Assembly (NCBI GenBank): GCA_015680685.1
Contig: MNCI01006587.1
Location: 324,828-388,827, forward strand
Source of the DNA: Gnetum montanum
Taxonomy: Eukaryota; Streptophyta; Gnetopsida; Gnetales; Gnetaceae
Length of the DNA stretch: 64,000 bases
Direction: 5' to 3'
Below are positions 24,690 through 36,208 of this stretch, in pieces. Every line of letters starts with the position of its first letter. Within the stretch, counting starts at the first letter, position 1. The position numbers and the translations under genes were made by a program. The notes beneath the pieces were generated by a model, which saw nothing but the letters and a program-made list of their open reading frames with translations, was not told the origin of the DNA and did not search any database.

Positions 24690-25646
24690 TGATGAAGCAT
24701 CAGTTGGTCGCATCAATGCAACCTCTTCGATGTAGCCACTTTGATGTAGTTGCCTCAACGCCATTGCCTTGACATAGCCATTTTGACATAGTTGCATTGA
24801 CGTGACCCTATCCACTAGGCCCCATTAACTAGGCCCTACTGACATATGATTTGATGTGTTGACCCATCAATGCAATGTCTATTTTTGCCTATAAATACAT
24901 GTGCTCCTGCCATTTATTGACATTCTTTTATCAATAGAGTAGCCAAAATTTTGTAGTTTTATTCTATAGTCTGAGAGAATAGTTAGTGGGTGCCCACAGT
25001 ATGGATCTAAGTCAGTTGTATGACATCTTATTTGAGTGGCAATGTACTTGAACACATTCCATGAATGGCAATAAGATCAAGATTGATTCTTATTCATTGT
25101 AACACTTTGGCTTATATTAAATTTACTTTTAATGCAATTTATATTCTGTAGACTTAGTTAATATTTATGTTTCCATGAATATTAATGAATTGGTGAAATG
25201 AGCACAACCAGTTTTGAGCATAAACACATATTCGCTTGGTAATCCCAATAGTGTTATTGCTTAGTTCACCTAGTAGCATAGCGCTTGGTAATCCTGGTAG
25301 TGGATATGTGGGTTTAGGATGTGTACATCAAGTTGGGAATGAACACTCATCTCTCACAAGCTAGTTTAGACTTTATCTTTATGTTGTTAATTAGATTAAA
25401 TAATTGATTTCTCTATTATCATCAAGAGTAGCATAAGGCCAAAACAACATCAAGAATCATATGCCTCACTCTAGATTAACCCATACATGACAAAGCTACC
25501 ACTAGTCTAAGTGGGAAGATAACAAGTTGTGATCAATGCTTAACAATCTAAATGCACAACTAGTCCCATCCATGGAATTTGACCAAATCATGCATGAACG
25601 CTTATGATTTGTATGGTTGGATGTAGGGGGTACCCATCGCTCATCA
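24690..25646 (+). mobile_element. LTR C (TGATGAG family), probably solo
   Basis: It starts TGATGAAGCATCAG and ends CATCGCTCATCA, 957 bases. The flanks AATTT (24,685-24,689) and AGTTT (25,647-25,651) match at 4 of 5 bases, a likely decayed target duplication. The R-U5 blocks match LTR A (TATAAATA, ATGGCAATAAGATC, CTTGGTAATCC). U3 carries TCGATGTAGCCA/TTGATGTAGTTG modules, as in B and H. No internal region adjoins. Confidence 0.75.
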
Positions 25647-26169
25647 AGTTTCATGCAGTAGTAGAAAGTTGTGATAAAGTAACAATCTTATAAAAAAAGA
25701 TCTATTGGAAAATGGTGGTATACAGTTTGATTTATTATTACTTTTTTGGTTTAGGAAAACTTTGCATGAGGACCTATTAGCATTCATCTTAAACATATGG
25801 GAAATGTTTCTCCTCAATTTCCTCTTGTAGAAGTCAAGACTCATTTTCTCATGTTTTTTTTTAGTGCCTTATTACTTGAAAATGAACATCTAGAATTCGT
25901 AATAACTTTCAACCAAGCATGAATGAAGTAATTCTTAGTGATCAACTTACTTTGTGAAACACCGTGAAAATTTCAAGGCCTCGACGGTTCAGCAAAAAGT
26001 TGGTGATTCAGGCAAAGGGTTGCAACAAGGCGCAACACAACAAGTTCCTTTTTAGATTAAAAGCCTGTCTTACCATGCTGCGTGGCACAGCACAAATGAA
26101 TTCCAGAAGACAGCAAAAAGATGGGTGCACAGCAACAAGTTTTCGACCTTTCAAATTCTCTATGTTTCG

Positions 26170-26512
26170 AGAACCTTAGTTTTTTGGCATCTTACGCTAC
26201 ATTACGCAACATGGCGTAATGCAGCGTAATGTCAGAAAGAAATCCGCCATAACATTAAGGATGGCAAATGCCCAAAAACTTCAGCAACACTTCGATTTTC
26301 TGTAAGTTTACTATTTTACGCTAGATTACACTATGAAGTGTAATCTGGCATGGTGCAGCGTAATTTAGTAGGGTGCAGCGTAATACAAGCATCAGCAGTC
26401 CATGCAGCACAATACGCTCTCCAGCGTACTATAGCGTAATCAAGAAATCGCCTACCGCCAAAGCTTCAACAAGAGCGATTTACGCTGCGTTACACTTTAG
26501 AGCGTAAGGCAG
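26170..26512. repeat. Array of TTACGC/GCGTAA modules in U3
   Basis: At least ten TTACGCT, AGCGTAA or one-base variants occur in both orientations over about 340 bases directly upstream of the TATA box, often as inverted pairs around ATTACGCAACATGGCGTAAT. Confidence 0.8.
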
Positions 26513-26614
26513 TGTGGCACCGCAGACCTCAACAACCACCACATCAAGTCAACGAAATTTTGCAAATTTAGGACACGCGTCCTCTAAACCATGTCTTTCT
26601 GTTGACTTTAATCT

Positions 26615-26621
26615 TATAAAT
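26615..26621 (+). promoter_or_regulatory. TATA box of the second-family solo LTR
   Basis: TATAAAT sits downstream of the module array and about 125 bases before AATAAA (26,740-26,745), the spacing expected for an LTR with a short R region. Confidence 0.6.
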
Positions 26622-27277
26622 GCTCCAGCTGATAAAGAAAAGGGAGGCAAGAAATTTCTCCAAAAGATTGAACGAATTTTCTCTATGAGCGATTTTTTTT
26701 TTTTTGCCCTTCCATTGATAATCGTTGATAGCTTTTGACAATAAAACAAGAAGGATCAGTAATCGCAAGAATATAGAAGGCAATCGGCAAAAATCTCTAG
26801 TCAGGAATAGCAGGTTGACAAACATTCTACTTCAGACCAGCTCCCTTGCACACTGCTAGAACGAGGTAGATCGACCTTTGCTTGCTTCATCTTGTAATAG
26901 TTATAGTCAATATATTTTGTTCATGAGGTGAATCCCAAATCTCGGGATTGCCCACATTCTAAATCTGATCTCTTGTGCCTCGTCTATACGTTGTAAATCT
27001 TGCAAATCATCGTAAATCTATTTCGTCGTTTTCAATTACTCGCTAAGTTAATGATATCATATCTTCCCGTAAAGATCCATCATTTTATTATCCAAATATC
27101 ACAAAAATTTTTACTGATCAAGTAAGACCCTGTCTGATCGACAAGACTATTTAGGGCACCTTGGATTCATTTTCTCTCTCTCCAGCACGGTCCTCGCATG
27201 GATCCGGGGTTAAAACTATGTACGCGGACTTTCGTTCGGTATTTTCAGCGACCGAAATTTTCCGTCGTTACACTTTG

Positions 27278-28257
27278 TCTACTTATTTTATTTACATTTA
27301 AAAATACCTTTGACCACTTGTTCTATACTCTATTTGGAAGCTTCTGTGTACATTTATTTTTTAGCATTAAGAGCATAACTATGGCCTCTCTTCAGGTGTC
27401 AAATACTATATTGTCAAAGATGTTTCTTTTCATCTATAACTTCAAGCAAAACAATTTTCAATGAAATTTGAACAATTAATTTATTTTCTACAATCTTAAT
27501 TTTTTTTTGTTTTGGAGGCTCAATGATGAAAAGCTTTTAGCTTTTGTTGCTATTTTTTCTTTATCTCTAATTAATGTATTTTTTTTCTTTAGAGAGAGTT
27601 TTCTCCTTCTCTTTACAACAAACACTTTACTAAGGAGTGAAAAGCCATGAGAATGCTTTTGACTAAGGGCAAGGCCTAATTCATTTTCTACAAGATTGGT
27701 CATAAGGATGAAAACCTAAAAAGGCATCTCCAAAACCATTTAGCTTTTTCTTTAGACTCTCTCTTCAATGATCTGAAGTACTCTGAATTTTTTTTAATAT
27801 TTTTATTCATTTTTTAGTATCGAACACCCCCTAAACTTTGCATGAGAAATTTTGTCATTAGGTTTCTTATCAACATTATTTTTTATGTTTGAGTTAATGT
27901 TATTCTTATTAGATTAGGGGGATTTATCATATAAATTATCTATGTAGATTGATGAGAACTTCCTATAGTAAAAGTAAAAACATTCACATAAGCTTGTCTT
28001 TTCTTTGTTTTCTCTACACTCACCTATTTTCCTATTCTCAACATTAGCTTGATGCTTTTTATCATTGACTTTAACATGTTTTTCCCTCTTCTCAAATTTT
28101 TTTCCTTAAGTAGAAAAGAATGTGCATCAACCAAATGTCCTTTATGATATTAAAAGTTGTAGAAGTTAGAAAAATTATATGTAATTGGTTGAATATAGAT
28201 CTTTTTATTTGTTTGCAAAACCAATTCTAATGATATGCTAATTTTGGAGAGTGGAGG
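27278..28257. other. Gene-free stretch
   Basis: No gene is supported. A dispersed repeat at about 28,165-28,245 (GTAATTGGTTGAATATAGA, CCAATTCTAATGATATGCTAA) recurs at 46,640-46,720. Confidence 0.4.
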
Positions 28258-28372
28258 CCTCAAGATATATAATCAAATTATAAATTTATAACTTAGCATT
28301 ACCCACTAGAATTGAACCCATGACTTAGAGCTTTCAAATTAAGAGTCTCATCACTAGGCTAACATCTCACCT
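28258..28372 (-). repeat. tRNA-derived SINE, copy S4
   Basis: AAGATATATAATC, GAATTGAACCCATGAC (B box) and TCACTAGGCTAACATCTC (A box) follow the minus-strand consensus. The far 3' end is altered. Confidence 0.65.
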
Positions 28373-28403
28373 AGGGTAACGTTGGAACATTTAGGCTAAT
28401 TAT

Positions 28404-28548
28404 GAGGTGTTAAACTAATGGTAAAACTCTTGATTTAAAAGCTCCAAGTCATGGGTTTAATTTTGGTAGGTAATGCTAAGTTAAAAGTTTTAATTAGACT
28501 ATATATCTTGTGGTGTACTTATATTACAATTATTTCAAAGTTCCAACA
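28404..28548 (+). repeat. tRNA-derived SINE, copy S5
   Basis: Nearly full-length plus-strand copy: GAGGTGTTAAACTAATGG at the head, GGGTTTAATTTTGG over the B box, and CTATATATCTTGTGG then TTATATTACAATTATTT to a TTCCAACACCC end. Confidence 0.7.
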
Positions 28549-28559
28549 CCCTCCTTTCC

Positions 28560-28632
28560 TTTCACCCAAAATTGAACCCATGACCTAGGGCTTTCAAATT
28601 AAGAGTCTTATCACTAGGCCAACATCTCACCT
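28560..28632 (-). repeat. tRNA-derived SINE, copy S6 (head only)
   Basis: AAAATTGAACCCATGACC and TCACTAGGCCAACATCTC match the tRNA-like head in minus orientation. The body is missing. Confidence 0.6.
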
Positions 28633-28639
28633 AGGCTTG

Positions 28640-29395
28640 GGCTAGAAGGATATCAAATGAAAAATAAAGCACAACTTAATAAAAATTAACATATGCTAAG
28701 AAAATTTATAGGCTGTAAGCATTCATAAGCCAAGGGTAGAGGGCACAAAAATTAACAATTAAATTAAATTACAAATTGCAAGCTAATAGTCCCTTGTGTA
28801 TGATACCTAACATGTCCACTAAGCAAAAACAAGTTGAAGCTACTAATGCCCAAGCCAAAATGCACAATATCTTATATAATATTTGGAAATGTAGATGTAC
28901 CACACTTTTTCAAAAGAAAATTATTTCAAACTCCTTACAACTAACTACTTCGGAAAAAATGAAAATTCTTCGACATGTTCACTTCCAAATTATATCTCAA
29001 GCCCCAAAATTCAAGATGAATGCTAACCAGTTGTTTTTCTTATTGCAGCCATGGAGTCATATCGAAGATCCAAATAATCACCATCATCAAGCCTCGCTTC
29101 AGAAGAAAGTCTCCTAATTAAGCCATAGTTTTCTACACCATTTGGCCCTTTTCCTCTTTCTTCCACCTTTGTTCTCATTTGACAATCCACATCCAGGAAA
29201 ATATACACACATTTCAGCGAATGGTTGATCTTTGGAATGCATTTCCACACCGTGTGGAATGCTAAGTTTAACATGTTTCCTCTATAATAGTCTCAGTCAA
29301 CATGGTTTCTCTTCCTCCTTTCCTCATTCTATATGTCTTGAAGTAGCTTATGTACTAAATTTTGTTTTCTATTAATAAAATTCTCTTTTTGGGGT
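28640..29395 (+). pseudogene. L1 LINE 3' fragment (ORF2 C-terminus and 3' UTR)
   Basis: The frame at 28,776-29,117 contains HNILYNIWKCRCTTLFQKK and KILRHVHFQI, typical of the last part of a plant L1 ORF2. After it the 3' UTR runs to CTATTAATAAAATTC and ends in GGGGTCCGACAC, resembling the 3' end of the L1 at 15,835. The upstream part is missing, as expected for a 5'-truncated insertion. Confidence 0.6.
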
Positions 29396-29399
29396 CCGA

Positions 29400-29426
29400 C
29401 ACACACCCACACCCCCCCCCCCCCAA
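29400..29426. repeat. ACACCC/poly-C low-complexity run
   Basis: A CACACCCACACC stretch runs into an uninterrupted C tract at the end of the LINE fragment. Length errors in such tracts are common. Confidence 0.7.
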
Positions 29427-32091
29427 AATGCATAATATCTAAATGTTGACATTATAATGAATAGAATATTATATTATTATACAAATTAAAATTGAGGCAT
29501 TGTTCCACTAACGTTTTTAAAGTAAAATAAAATATCCAATTTTGCATTAATATCAAAATTACCAAACATAAATAATAAAAAGTAAAGTTAGGTCTATATC
29601 AAAGATAGACAAATACAAAATCCACACAGCTACAAAGTAGAAAATATCATATGAACATTATAACTTAAAAGAATACAACTAGGTATCTTAAATAAAACTA
29701 GAAAACATCTAAAATCTTAATTAAGCATCAACTTCTCCATCTATATCCTCATCATAATTGTTTATTTCACATGAGATACAAAAACAAAGGAGAAATTCAG
29801 TTCACAAACTGAGTAGGGAAAATAAATCACAAGTACTCACTTAAGGATTTTGGAATTAGACATCAAGTAACTGGACAACCATGCACACAAGTTGTTGCAT
29901 CTAACGAGGTAGTGACAAATAGTCAAAAATAAAAAACCATTAAATAAATAATACTATTATTAAACAAAAATAACTAAATCGGATTCCACCACTACCCAAC
30001 CCAAATTTGTGGAAGCATAGCACCAAACTCTTAGTGTCCAAATGTGATAGTTGAGATGTATAATTTTTGTACACAAAAACATTTATTCAAATTAAAATCC
30101 AAATGAAATATACCTACAAGACTTATTTAATGTTGCTTAAATCTGGTACTAAGGTGACCAAGCCACCTTAGTTTCTATTATCACCTAGGATCAAAGAGCC
30201 TAGAGTCTTCTATCTTAACCTCTCTATGTAGTATTGTTTAAAGGGTAATGAGGCATTAACTTCACTATTGCAAATACAAAAAGGTTTATTGATGCCTTAG
30301 TATTTTTTTAAAATCAACTGGTCATTCTCTTCATGCTAGCTCCACTAAACTAAACAAATAGAGTTGAGCTGACAACAAAATTGCCATTTTGTCCAACACA
30401 AATAGAAAATGTTAATAAAACATGAATGAATTAACAAAACCTAGGGTGGTAGGGAACATACCAATCATATATTAAATTATCCAAACATTAAGGAGTCATA
30501 TTTATCCTATGATATCAAACGGTTGATGAGGCCTAAGTCTCATATGATGCCCAATATTTGATAAGTCCAAAGTCTCATAAAATATCAAACAGTTGATGAG
30601 CCTCAAGTCTTGTAAAATGGCCAATAGTTGATGATCCAAAAGCCTCATAAAATTTCAAATAGTTGACTGGTAAAGACTAGCTTCTTTCAGTAAATATTTC
30701 TCCTTCTTTCTTCTTCTAACACATAATTCAAAACTATATTCTATGCTTTACAACTCTATGAGTAGTAAGATAATGACCAAAATAACCCTTTCCTTCAATG
30801 TTCCTCAATTCGATATTTCTATAGATTACATATAGAACATTATAACCTGCATTGGGATTCCTAACACAAGTTACAACGATGGTACGACCATTGAAACGCA
30901 TCTCAGGATTTGCATTATGGTGATAGAAATAATTACCTTTTGGATATCAATCATCAAAGGAGGAATCAAGGAAAAAAATATAAAATATTCTAAAATGGTC
31001 TAAAAACCCTAGTGAATTGACCTACAAATTTGAAAAAATTAAATAAAATTCAAATTAGTTCAAAATTGAATAAAATTTCAAATAGAGCATTAATATACTA
31101 GCAAAAACACAAATCCAAATTCTTATTTCATGAATGTGTATTATGAGATCCAAATCTCTAAACCTATGCTTCTAAATCAAATTGTGCATTAACTAATAAG
31201 CCATGAATCCAAAAGATGAACATTGTAATACATTTCCCTACCTAATTGAAAGAATTGTAGATAAAAACCCTTGTGTAGTTGAGACCTCCTAAATAGGATC
31301 CAAATCCTAAGTGGAGGGAATGGTTAATAACCATATCCAAATATATTCCAAAATAAAAACTTGTAAAGGAAAGCACTTACATAGATATGAAAGACTACAC
31401 AACCTTGGTTGTAGCTTCTCTCCTATTTAGTAAGATCTTTCTCTTTGGCTCTAATTCCCAGGTATCTATGAAGAAAATGGATGATTTCTAATGGAAGGGT
31501 TGAGAACTTGTAATACTTGACTAGCATAGGCTTAGACTAACAAGGTAATACTAAGAAAAAAAAAAGCAATGTAATAAAAATTGAAGGATACTAATAAAAA
31601 ATTCATAGGCAAAGCAGTAGGCATCTAAGTAAAAAAGACACTAAATGGCACAAAATACCACATAGACAGAAACAAAACTTGTAAAGAATAAAATCAAATT
31701 TTTGAATAACAATGCCAATAGCTCTTTACATACAAAAACATAACATGTTTCCTAAAAACAATTTGAAGAACCTAATGGCCAAGTCAAATTACATAATATT
31801 AAAATAAAATTATCATAATGAAATAAATCAACAAGTATCTAAAAATATCACCAAGGCATTGGGTCACTAAAAATACAAAAAACTATATCTAATTGTTAAA
31901 AGCTTCTAAGTCAACATTGTGATACAAGGATTTCTACTATTATTTCAAGTGTAAGGAGTGAGCTAAAACCAAACCACACTAAGAGATTTATGTTTAAGTG
32001 GTAGCTTAACAACAAAAGATTTGAGTTTGATAACTTTTGACCATGATGAGATTTCAAAAGACTCTAGAGCTATGAACCATCTATAACTTAC
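29427..32091. other. Gene-free AT-rich stretch
   Basis: No coding region, RNA gene or recognisable element was found, apart from the tandem repeat at 30,521-30,660. Confidence 0.45.
30521..30660. repeat. Diverged tandem repeat, unit about 35 bp
   Basis: About four units of ATATCAAACAGTTGATGAGC plus a CAAGTCTCATAAA tail follow one another with substitutions and small indels. Confidence 0.65.
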
Positions 32092-32267
32092 TGATGAGTG
32101 ACGAGGTGCCCTTATGCCCAACCATACAAATCAAAAGCATTCATGCATGATTTGGTCGAATTTTGTAGACTTTGTAGTTTCTAGTGCACTAGTCTTCTAG
32201 GGAGTGAATCTTTGCCTAAAGGTTAATCATTGTCTTCCCAATGACACTTGTGATGTGCATTGCTATG
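32092..32267 (-). mobile_element. LTR F, left part (older LTR split by element D)
   Basis: It begins TGATGAGTGACGAGG and runs to CTATG at 32,263-32,267. The sequence resumes at 39,577 with the same CTATG and continues as an LTR of the B/H subtype (GGTTAAGTGTAATGAGGCA). Element D inserted into it. Confidence 0.8.
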
Positions 32268-33166
32268 TGATGAGTGGCGAGGTACCCCTACACTCAACCA
32301 TATGAATATGAGCATAGCACGCACGATCCGGTCGAACTCCACAGACTAAGTGCCTACACACCCCATGGAACACTTAGGGTTAATCATTCGTTGTCTTCCC
32401 AGGCTTACTTGTAGTTGTCACGATGTATGGTTAAGTAAGTCTGAGGTATATGATTTTTATAGTCTTTTATTTTTATGTCTCCTATGCTAACAAGGTGAAG
32501 GGTTGAGAAACTAATTACTAACTTTAACTAATGAACTAAGTCTAAATTACCTAGCGTCAGCATCCATTCCCACTTACCGTACATACCCTCAACCGATGCA
32601 ACCATGGCTACCAAATGCTAATCATTGCTGGGATCACCACGCGTAACGCATGTGCTCGAAGTGGTTGTACTGAGGACTTAACTAGGAGAAAAGGATTGAG
32701 AGAATCTAATCTAGCCTAAGTGCGATGAGCATCCGTTCCTTGATTATTTGTACACATCCTTAAAGGCTCGTAATCAAGTCGTAATCATTCCGCATTACTA
32801 GGAGATAAGGGTGAGAGAGAAAGCAATAAATAACATTAAATAAAATCCTATTCCATGCACTGCAAGGTTTATCCAGGAAGTTCATCTTTATTGCTATACA
32901 CAACTTGTGTTTAGGTACAATGTTGCTCGAATAAAGATCTGTTCACTTTAGGACTCCTACTATGGGCACATGGAAAATATTCTATCTCTGGAGTGATTAA
33001 TCTGCCAGAGTTTTCCTACTTCTAGCCTAGGATGATGAAACAAGGGAGAGCCGCCTCTTATTTATAGATATGATGGTGGACCACGATATCGCGTACGCGA
33101 TATCGCATGGGATGCGATATCACGGTGGCCGCAATATCGCAGCCCATGCAATATCACGTCTCATCA
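32268..33166 (-). repeat. 3' LTR of element D
   Basis: It starts TGATGAGTGGCGAGG (inverted 3' end) and ends ACGTCTCATCA. U3 (about 33,075-33,160) has six GATATCG-type modules. TATAAATA is at about 33,060 on the minus strand. The length is 899 bases, 63 more than the partner LTR, nearly all in the module array. Confidence 0.9.
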
Positions 33167-33176
33167 TACCCCCATG
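33167..33176 (-). promoter_or_regulatory. Polypurine tract of element D
   Basis: On the minus strand CATGGGGGTA directly precedes the 3' LTR start TGATGAG. The same tract adjoins LTR G (61,467) and, as CATGAGGGTA, LTR H (45,582-45,591). It primes plus-strand DNA synthesis in this element class. Confidence 0.8.
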
Positions 33177-35232
33177 ACTAAATGAAAACTTGTCATTGAG
33201 TTCCTTACAAAATATTGGGCAGGTATAGGATTATTAAGGTGAATGGAACTAATGGGATGATATGTGAACGGATCATCATTACAAGACTTGAAAAAATTGG
33301 TGTTAATGACAACAAGGGTGAACACCATGTTACATTGAAATCAGGCCTTAGTTGGCAGCTAAGAGAGAAGAGAGAAAGAAGTGTTGTTGCTGCCAATGCC
33401 AAGATTGTGCCTTTCGTTGTCCATCTGTAAGCACGCCATCGATCTTTCTCCTTGCATAGCTATTTCCAGCACGGCTCCATTCCAAGTGTTTGCTCCAGAT
33501 CCAATCCATTGTTGTTTGATCGCCATCTGCACACACAACACAATCATATATTAGCAAGGGTAAATGAATCATCATGTAAGTAATACCTTGCTTCGATGTA
33601 GGTCCATTGGCTACGTTGTGGTATGGCTAATTGCATATCTGGGGATGTATTAATGATGACTACCGAAGGTGTAGGGGTTAGGAAAAAATTGAAAAAATCG
33701 GGGCTAGGAGAAAATTGAAAAAATCGGGCCCCGTACCCCCATGACTAATCGAAAACCTCCAGTAGCATTAGAATGGAGAAAGAAAAGGAGTAAGAAAGAT
33801 AGATAAAATGGGACAACTATGGCATCGATAAAATGGATGTCAAGATGGAAATGAACAAAATAAAATTAATTGCAAACATGTTAGGGAAAAGAATTTAACT
33901 TGTGCACCAAAGAGGAATGTCAGTGGGTCCTCCCCAAAACAGGCTCATGCCCTTAATGCCTTGACAAACCCACATTCAAAGAGTCCGTAGGCTCTAGGAA
34001 TGTCAATTGGAACAAGAGTTAAAGTCTTAACCGCAAGAATTTGCCAAAAAGAAAATAATGCATCAACCAAAATATATACACTAATGATACAACTGGCAAT
34101 GAGGTGAAGAATGGAGAGAAGGATGGAGAGAATGGAATGGAATGGAATCCCAAGAACAAGGTGGTGTACAACCCCTTGTGTAGTTTATGATTAAAGTTCC
34201 TTGGAAAATCTAATTCCAACTCCAGCCCCAAACAAACCACTTCCAGTGACTTTGCATCAATGCATTCGGCCAATCCATCCTCTTGAAGTAACAAGAATGC
34301 ATCTCCAAAGAGCCACCACCATTTCGACGAAACAAAGGAGAGAATGGAAAGCGAGAAGGGCCCTAGTTATAGGGAGCACTTTTGGTTCCATAACTAGTGC
34401 TTGTAGCCCAAGTTTATTTCATCTAAGGGGTGTGCTTTGGATTCTCACTTTTTTTTCTTTATTTTTTCTTTTTTCTTTTTGTATTTTGTATTTTGTGTTT
34501 TTATGTGTGAGAACCACACCATGCAAAGGCTTCTTATTTTTATTGTCTCAGCTTCTAATAATTGGGTAACATTGGAATGATGAGAAAACCCAAGAAGAAA
34601 ACATCCAAGCACCCAAGAGAATGGCCAACACAAAAGCATCAAGTTTCCTTGAAGTCACACCCTTTTCAAACCTTGAGTCCTTCCTTAGTTTGAGAAGTGC
34701 CCAGTCACCAATTCATTAAGATTCTTATTATGAAGGAGACTATACATTTCCAAGCCAAGAGAGACCATAGAAACTGGTGGATGGTGGATGAAGTGAACTC
34801 ATTGCCTACCATATCAAAAGAAACATACCTTAGTATCAACATTGTGACTTAAACGTAAAATCCAAACATTAGCAATCAATATGAAAATAGTTCATACCAT
34901 CACGAAGAACACTTATTGGGTGACAAACTTACAGGGTGGATAACACACACATACAAAAAATGGAAAAGTATAATGATGTTGTAAAATAAAAATAAGAAGA
35001 GTTAAAGAAAGTTGTAAAAAAAACACGTAAAACAAAAATGTGTAAGACAAAAACTTGTAAAACAAAAATGTGTAAAACAAAAATGTGTAAAAAAAACTTA
35101 AAAAGAACTAAGGGCCCCCATATGATTAGCATAGGTGGCCATCTCCCCCATGACTGAATTGCAAGGGAGATATCTGAAATAATGAACGTCTATTTGAATT
35201 TCGTAGAAGTGCCCAACTCCTCCCAATTGATG
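33177..35232 (-). mobile_element. Element D 3' internal region, non-coding
   Basis: No long frame on the minus strand. It is related to E1 2,386-4,545. It holds a second polypurine-like copy (TACCCCCATG at 33,734-33,743), a third at 35,142-35,152, and two adjacent 27-base units with AAAATTGAAAAAATCGGG at about 33,678-33,735. Confidence 0.65.
34970..35100. repeat. TGTAAAACAAAAA tandem repeat
   Basis: Consecutive units such as AAAATGTGTAAAACAAA repeat about every 15-18 bases. E1 has a shorter, less regular version at 4,285-4,400, and the fragment at 40,370-40,470 has a decayed inverted one. Confidence 0.75.
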
Positions 35233-35410
35233 ATCTTAGGTTGAGGGGAGGAACTTGGCGATGCTTATATTCCAACGTGTCTATGCCTTCATTATTGGCA
35301 TGGTTTGTCTCCTCAGTTCATTCCATGCATATTTTTCGGTTGCTCTTTCAAGTAGCTGTCAACCACAGGGTGTCTACTACTTTTTGTGTGGTTGCTACAT
35401 ACAGGAATCT

Positions 35411-35950
35411 TTATTTTAAAGGTTCAAGGGCACACCTATTACATGGAGGCATTTCCTCCATGTCATCACCTGATAAATCATTGTACGTGATGCATGGAAC
35501 TTTCCTCTTCTCGATCTTTCCATAAATGTTTATCTTAGATATCTCCAAGGAAAGATCATGGATCCTAAGGCATGCATCTACTGTACTCAGCCATGCCCTT
35601 CCCATTATAATTGGGAAGTCCCCGTTGTTGTTGTTAACTTCTATCACTAGGAAGTTAGCTAGGTAGGACCAACCACACACAGTGGAAACAATGTCCTCCA
35701 CCAATCCTAAGGGAATGGTGATGGACTGGTCTGCCAGCTCTAGTTGGATGTTGCTCTTATTAAGTTGGGGTAGGTTCCAAGCTTGATACATCTCTCGTGA
35801 TATTAAATTGACTCCAGAACCTAAGTCAAGAAGAGCCTTATGTGGTTCATTCTCGGTGATTTGTAAATAGATTAAGGGGCTTCTAGGATTAGTTAGTTTC
35901 CTGGGAAGGTGGCCTACCTTGATCCATTCGATTACGGTATGCGTTAACAT
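35411..35950 (-). CDS. Element D aspartic protease (retropepsin-like)
   Basis: An open minus-strand frame of 179 residues. The landmarks in order are HKALLDLGSGVNLISREMYQ at about residues 57-76 with the catalytic DLGSG in place of the usual D-T/L-G-A/S, GLVEDIVSTVCGWSYLANFL at about 100-120, and FPIIMGRAWLSTVDACLR at about 131-148. This is the Athila/Tat-type pattern. The frame likely belongs to a longer gag-pol polyprotein: upstream the same strand reads NAMRALNIQPAANSDN and other linker sequence. It would cleave gag. No RT follows, the key oddity of D. The frame is intact, unlike most ORFs in this window. Confidence 0.8.
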   Translation of the reverse strand: MLTHTVIEWIKVGHLPRKLTNPRSPLIYLQITENEPHKALLDLGSGVNLISREMYQAWNLPQLNKSNIQLELADQSITIPLGLVEDIVSTVCGWSYLANFLVIEVNNNNGDFPIIMGRAWLSTVDACLRIHDLSLEISKINIYGKIEKRKVPCITYNDLSGDDMEEMPPCNRCALEPLK

Positions 35951-36207
35951 AACAGTATGCGTTAAGCTCTATTGGACTGAAGGGTGCTTTGAAGTGTTAG
36001 ATGGTGGAGGAGTGTACCTAGACTCAACCGCTTGTTGTTGCGAGAGTTTGTCTGGGCTTTTGGTCCTAAAGAAAGGTATTTTCTTTTTACAGTTGTCAGA
36101 ATTAGCAGCGGGTTGAATGTTTAAAGCTCTCATAGCGTTATGTTGCTACGGTTGAGTGGGGAGTTGCCCTTGCATTGTTGGAGTAGGTTGTATGGGAACT
36201 ACAGGTG
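35951..36207 (-). pseudogene. Element D gag-protease linker
   Basis: On the minus strand this reads IQPTPTMQGQLPTQP*QHNA, then KKKIPFFRTKSPDKLSQQQA, matching the E1 linker PTPPMQGELLAQ*QQHNAT. A stop replaces a Q in both copies. It ends at the single N at 36,208. Confidence 0.65.
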
Positions 36208-36208
36208 N

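Larger units (their letters stand above)
25955..27272 (+). mobile_element. Solo LTR of a second, unrelated family
   Basis: The element starts TGAAACACCGTGAAAATTTC and ends GAAATTTTCCGTCGTTACA, with CTTTG on both sides (25,950-25,954 and 27,273-27,277). The TG...CA ends, partly inverted termini, perfect 5-bp duplication and length of 1,318 bases identify a solo LTR. It has a TATA box at 26,615, an AATAAA signal at 26,740 and an array of TTACGC/GCGTAA modules upstream. Base composition is less AT-rich than the flanks, and it shares no body sequence with the TGATGAG family. Confidence 0.85.

Noticed and set aside
25955-27272. DNA transposon with inverted termini
   Set aside because: Terminal inversion is imperfect, while TG...CA ends, a 5-bp duplication, TATA and AATAAA in order fit a solo LTR better.
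34201-34569. 122-residue plus-strand frame
   Set aside because: It lies antisense in the non-coding 3' region of D, includes a T-rich low-complexity stretch, and has no conserved equivalent in E1.
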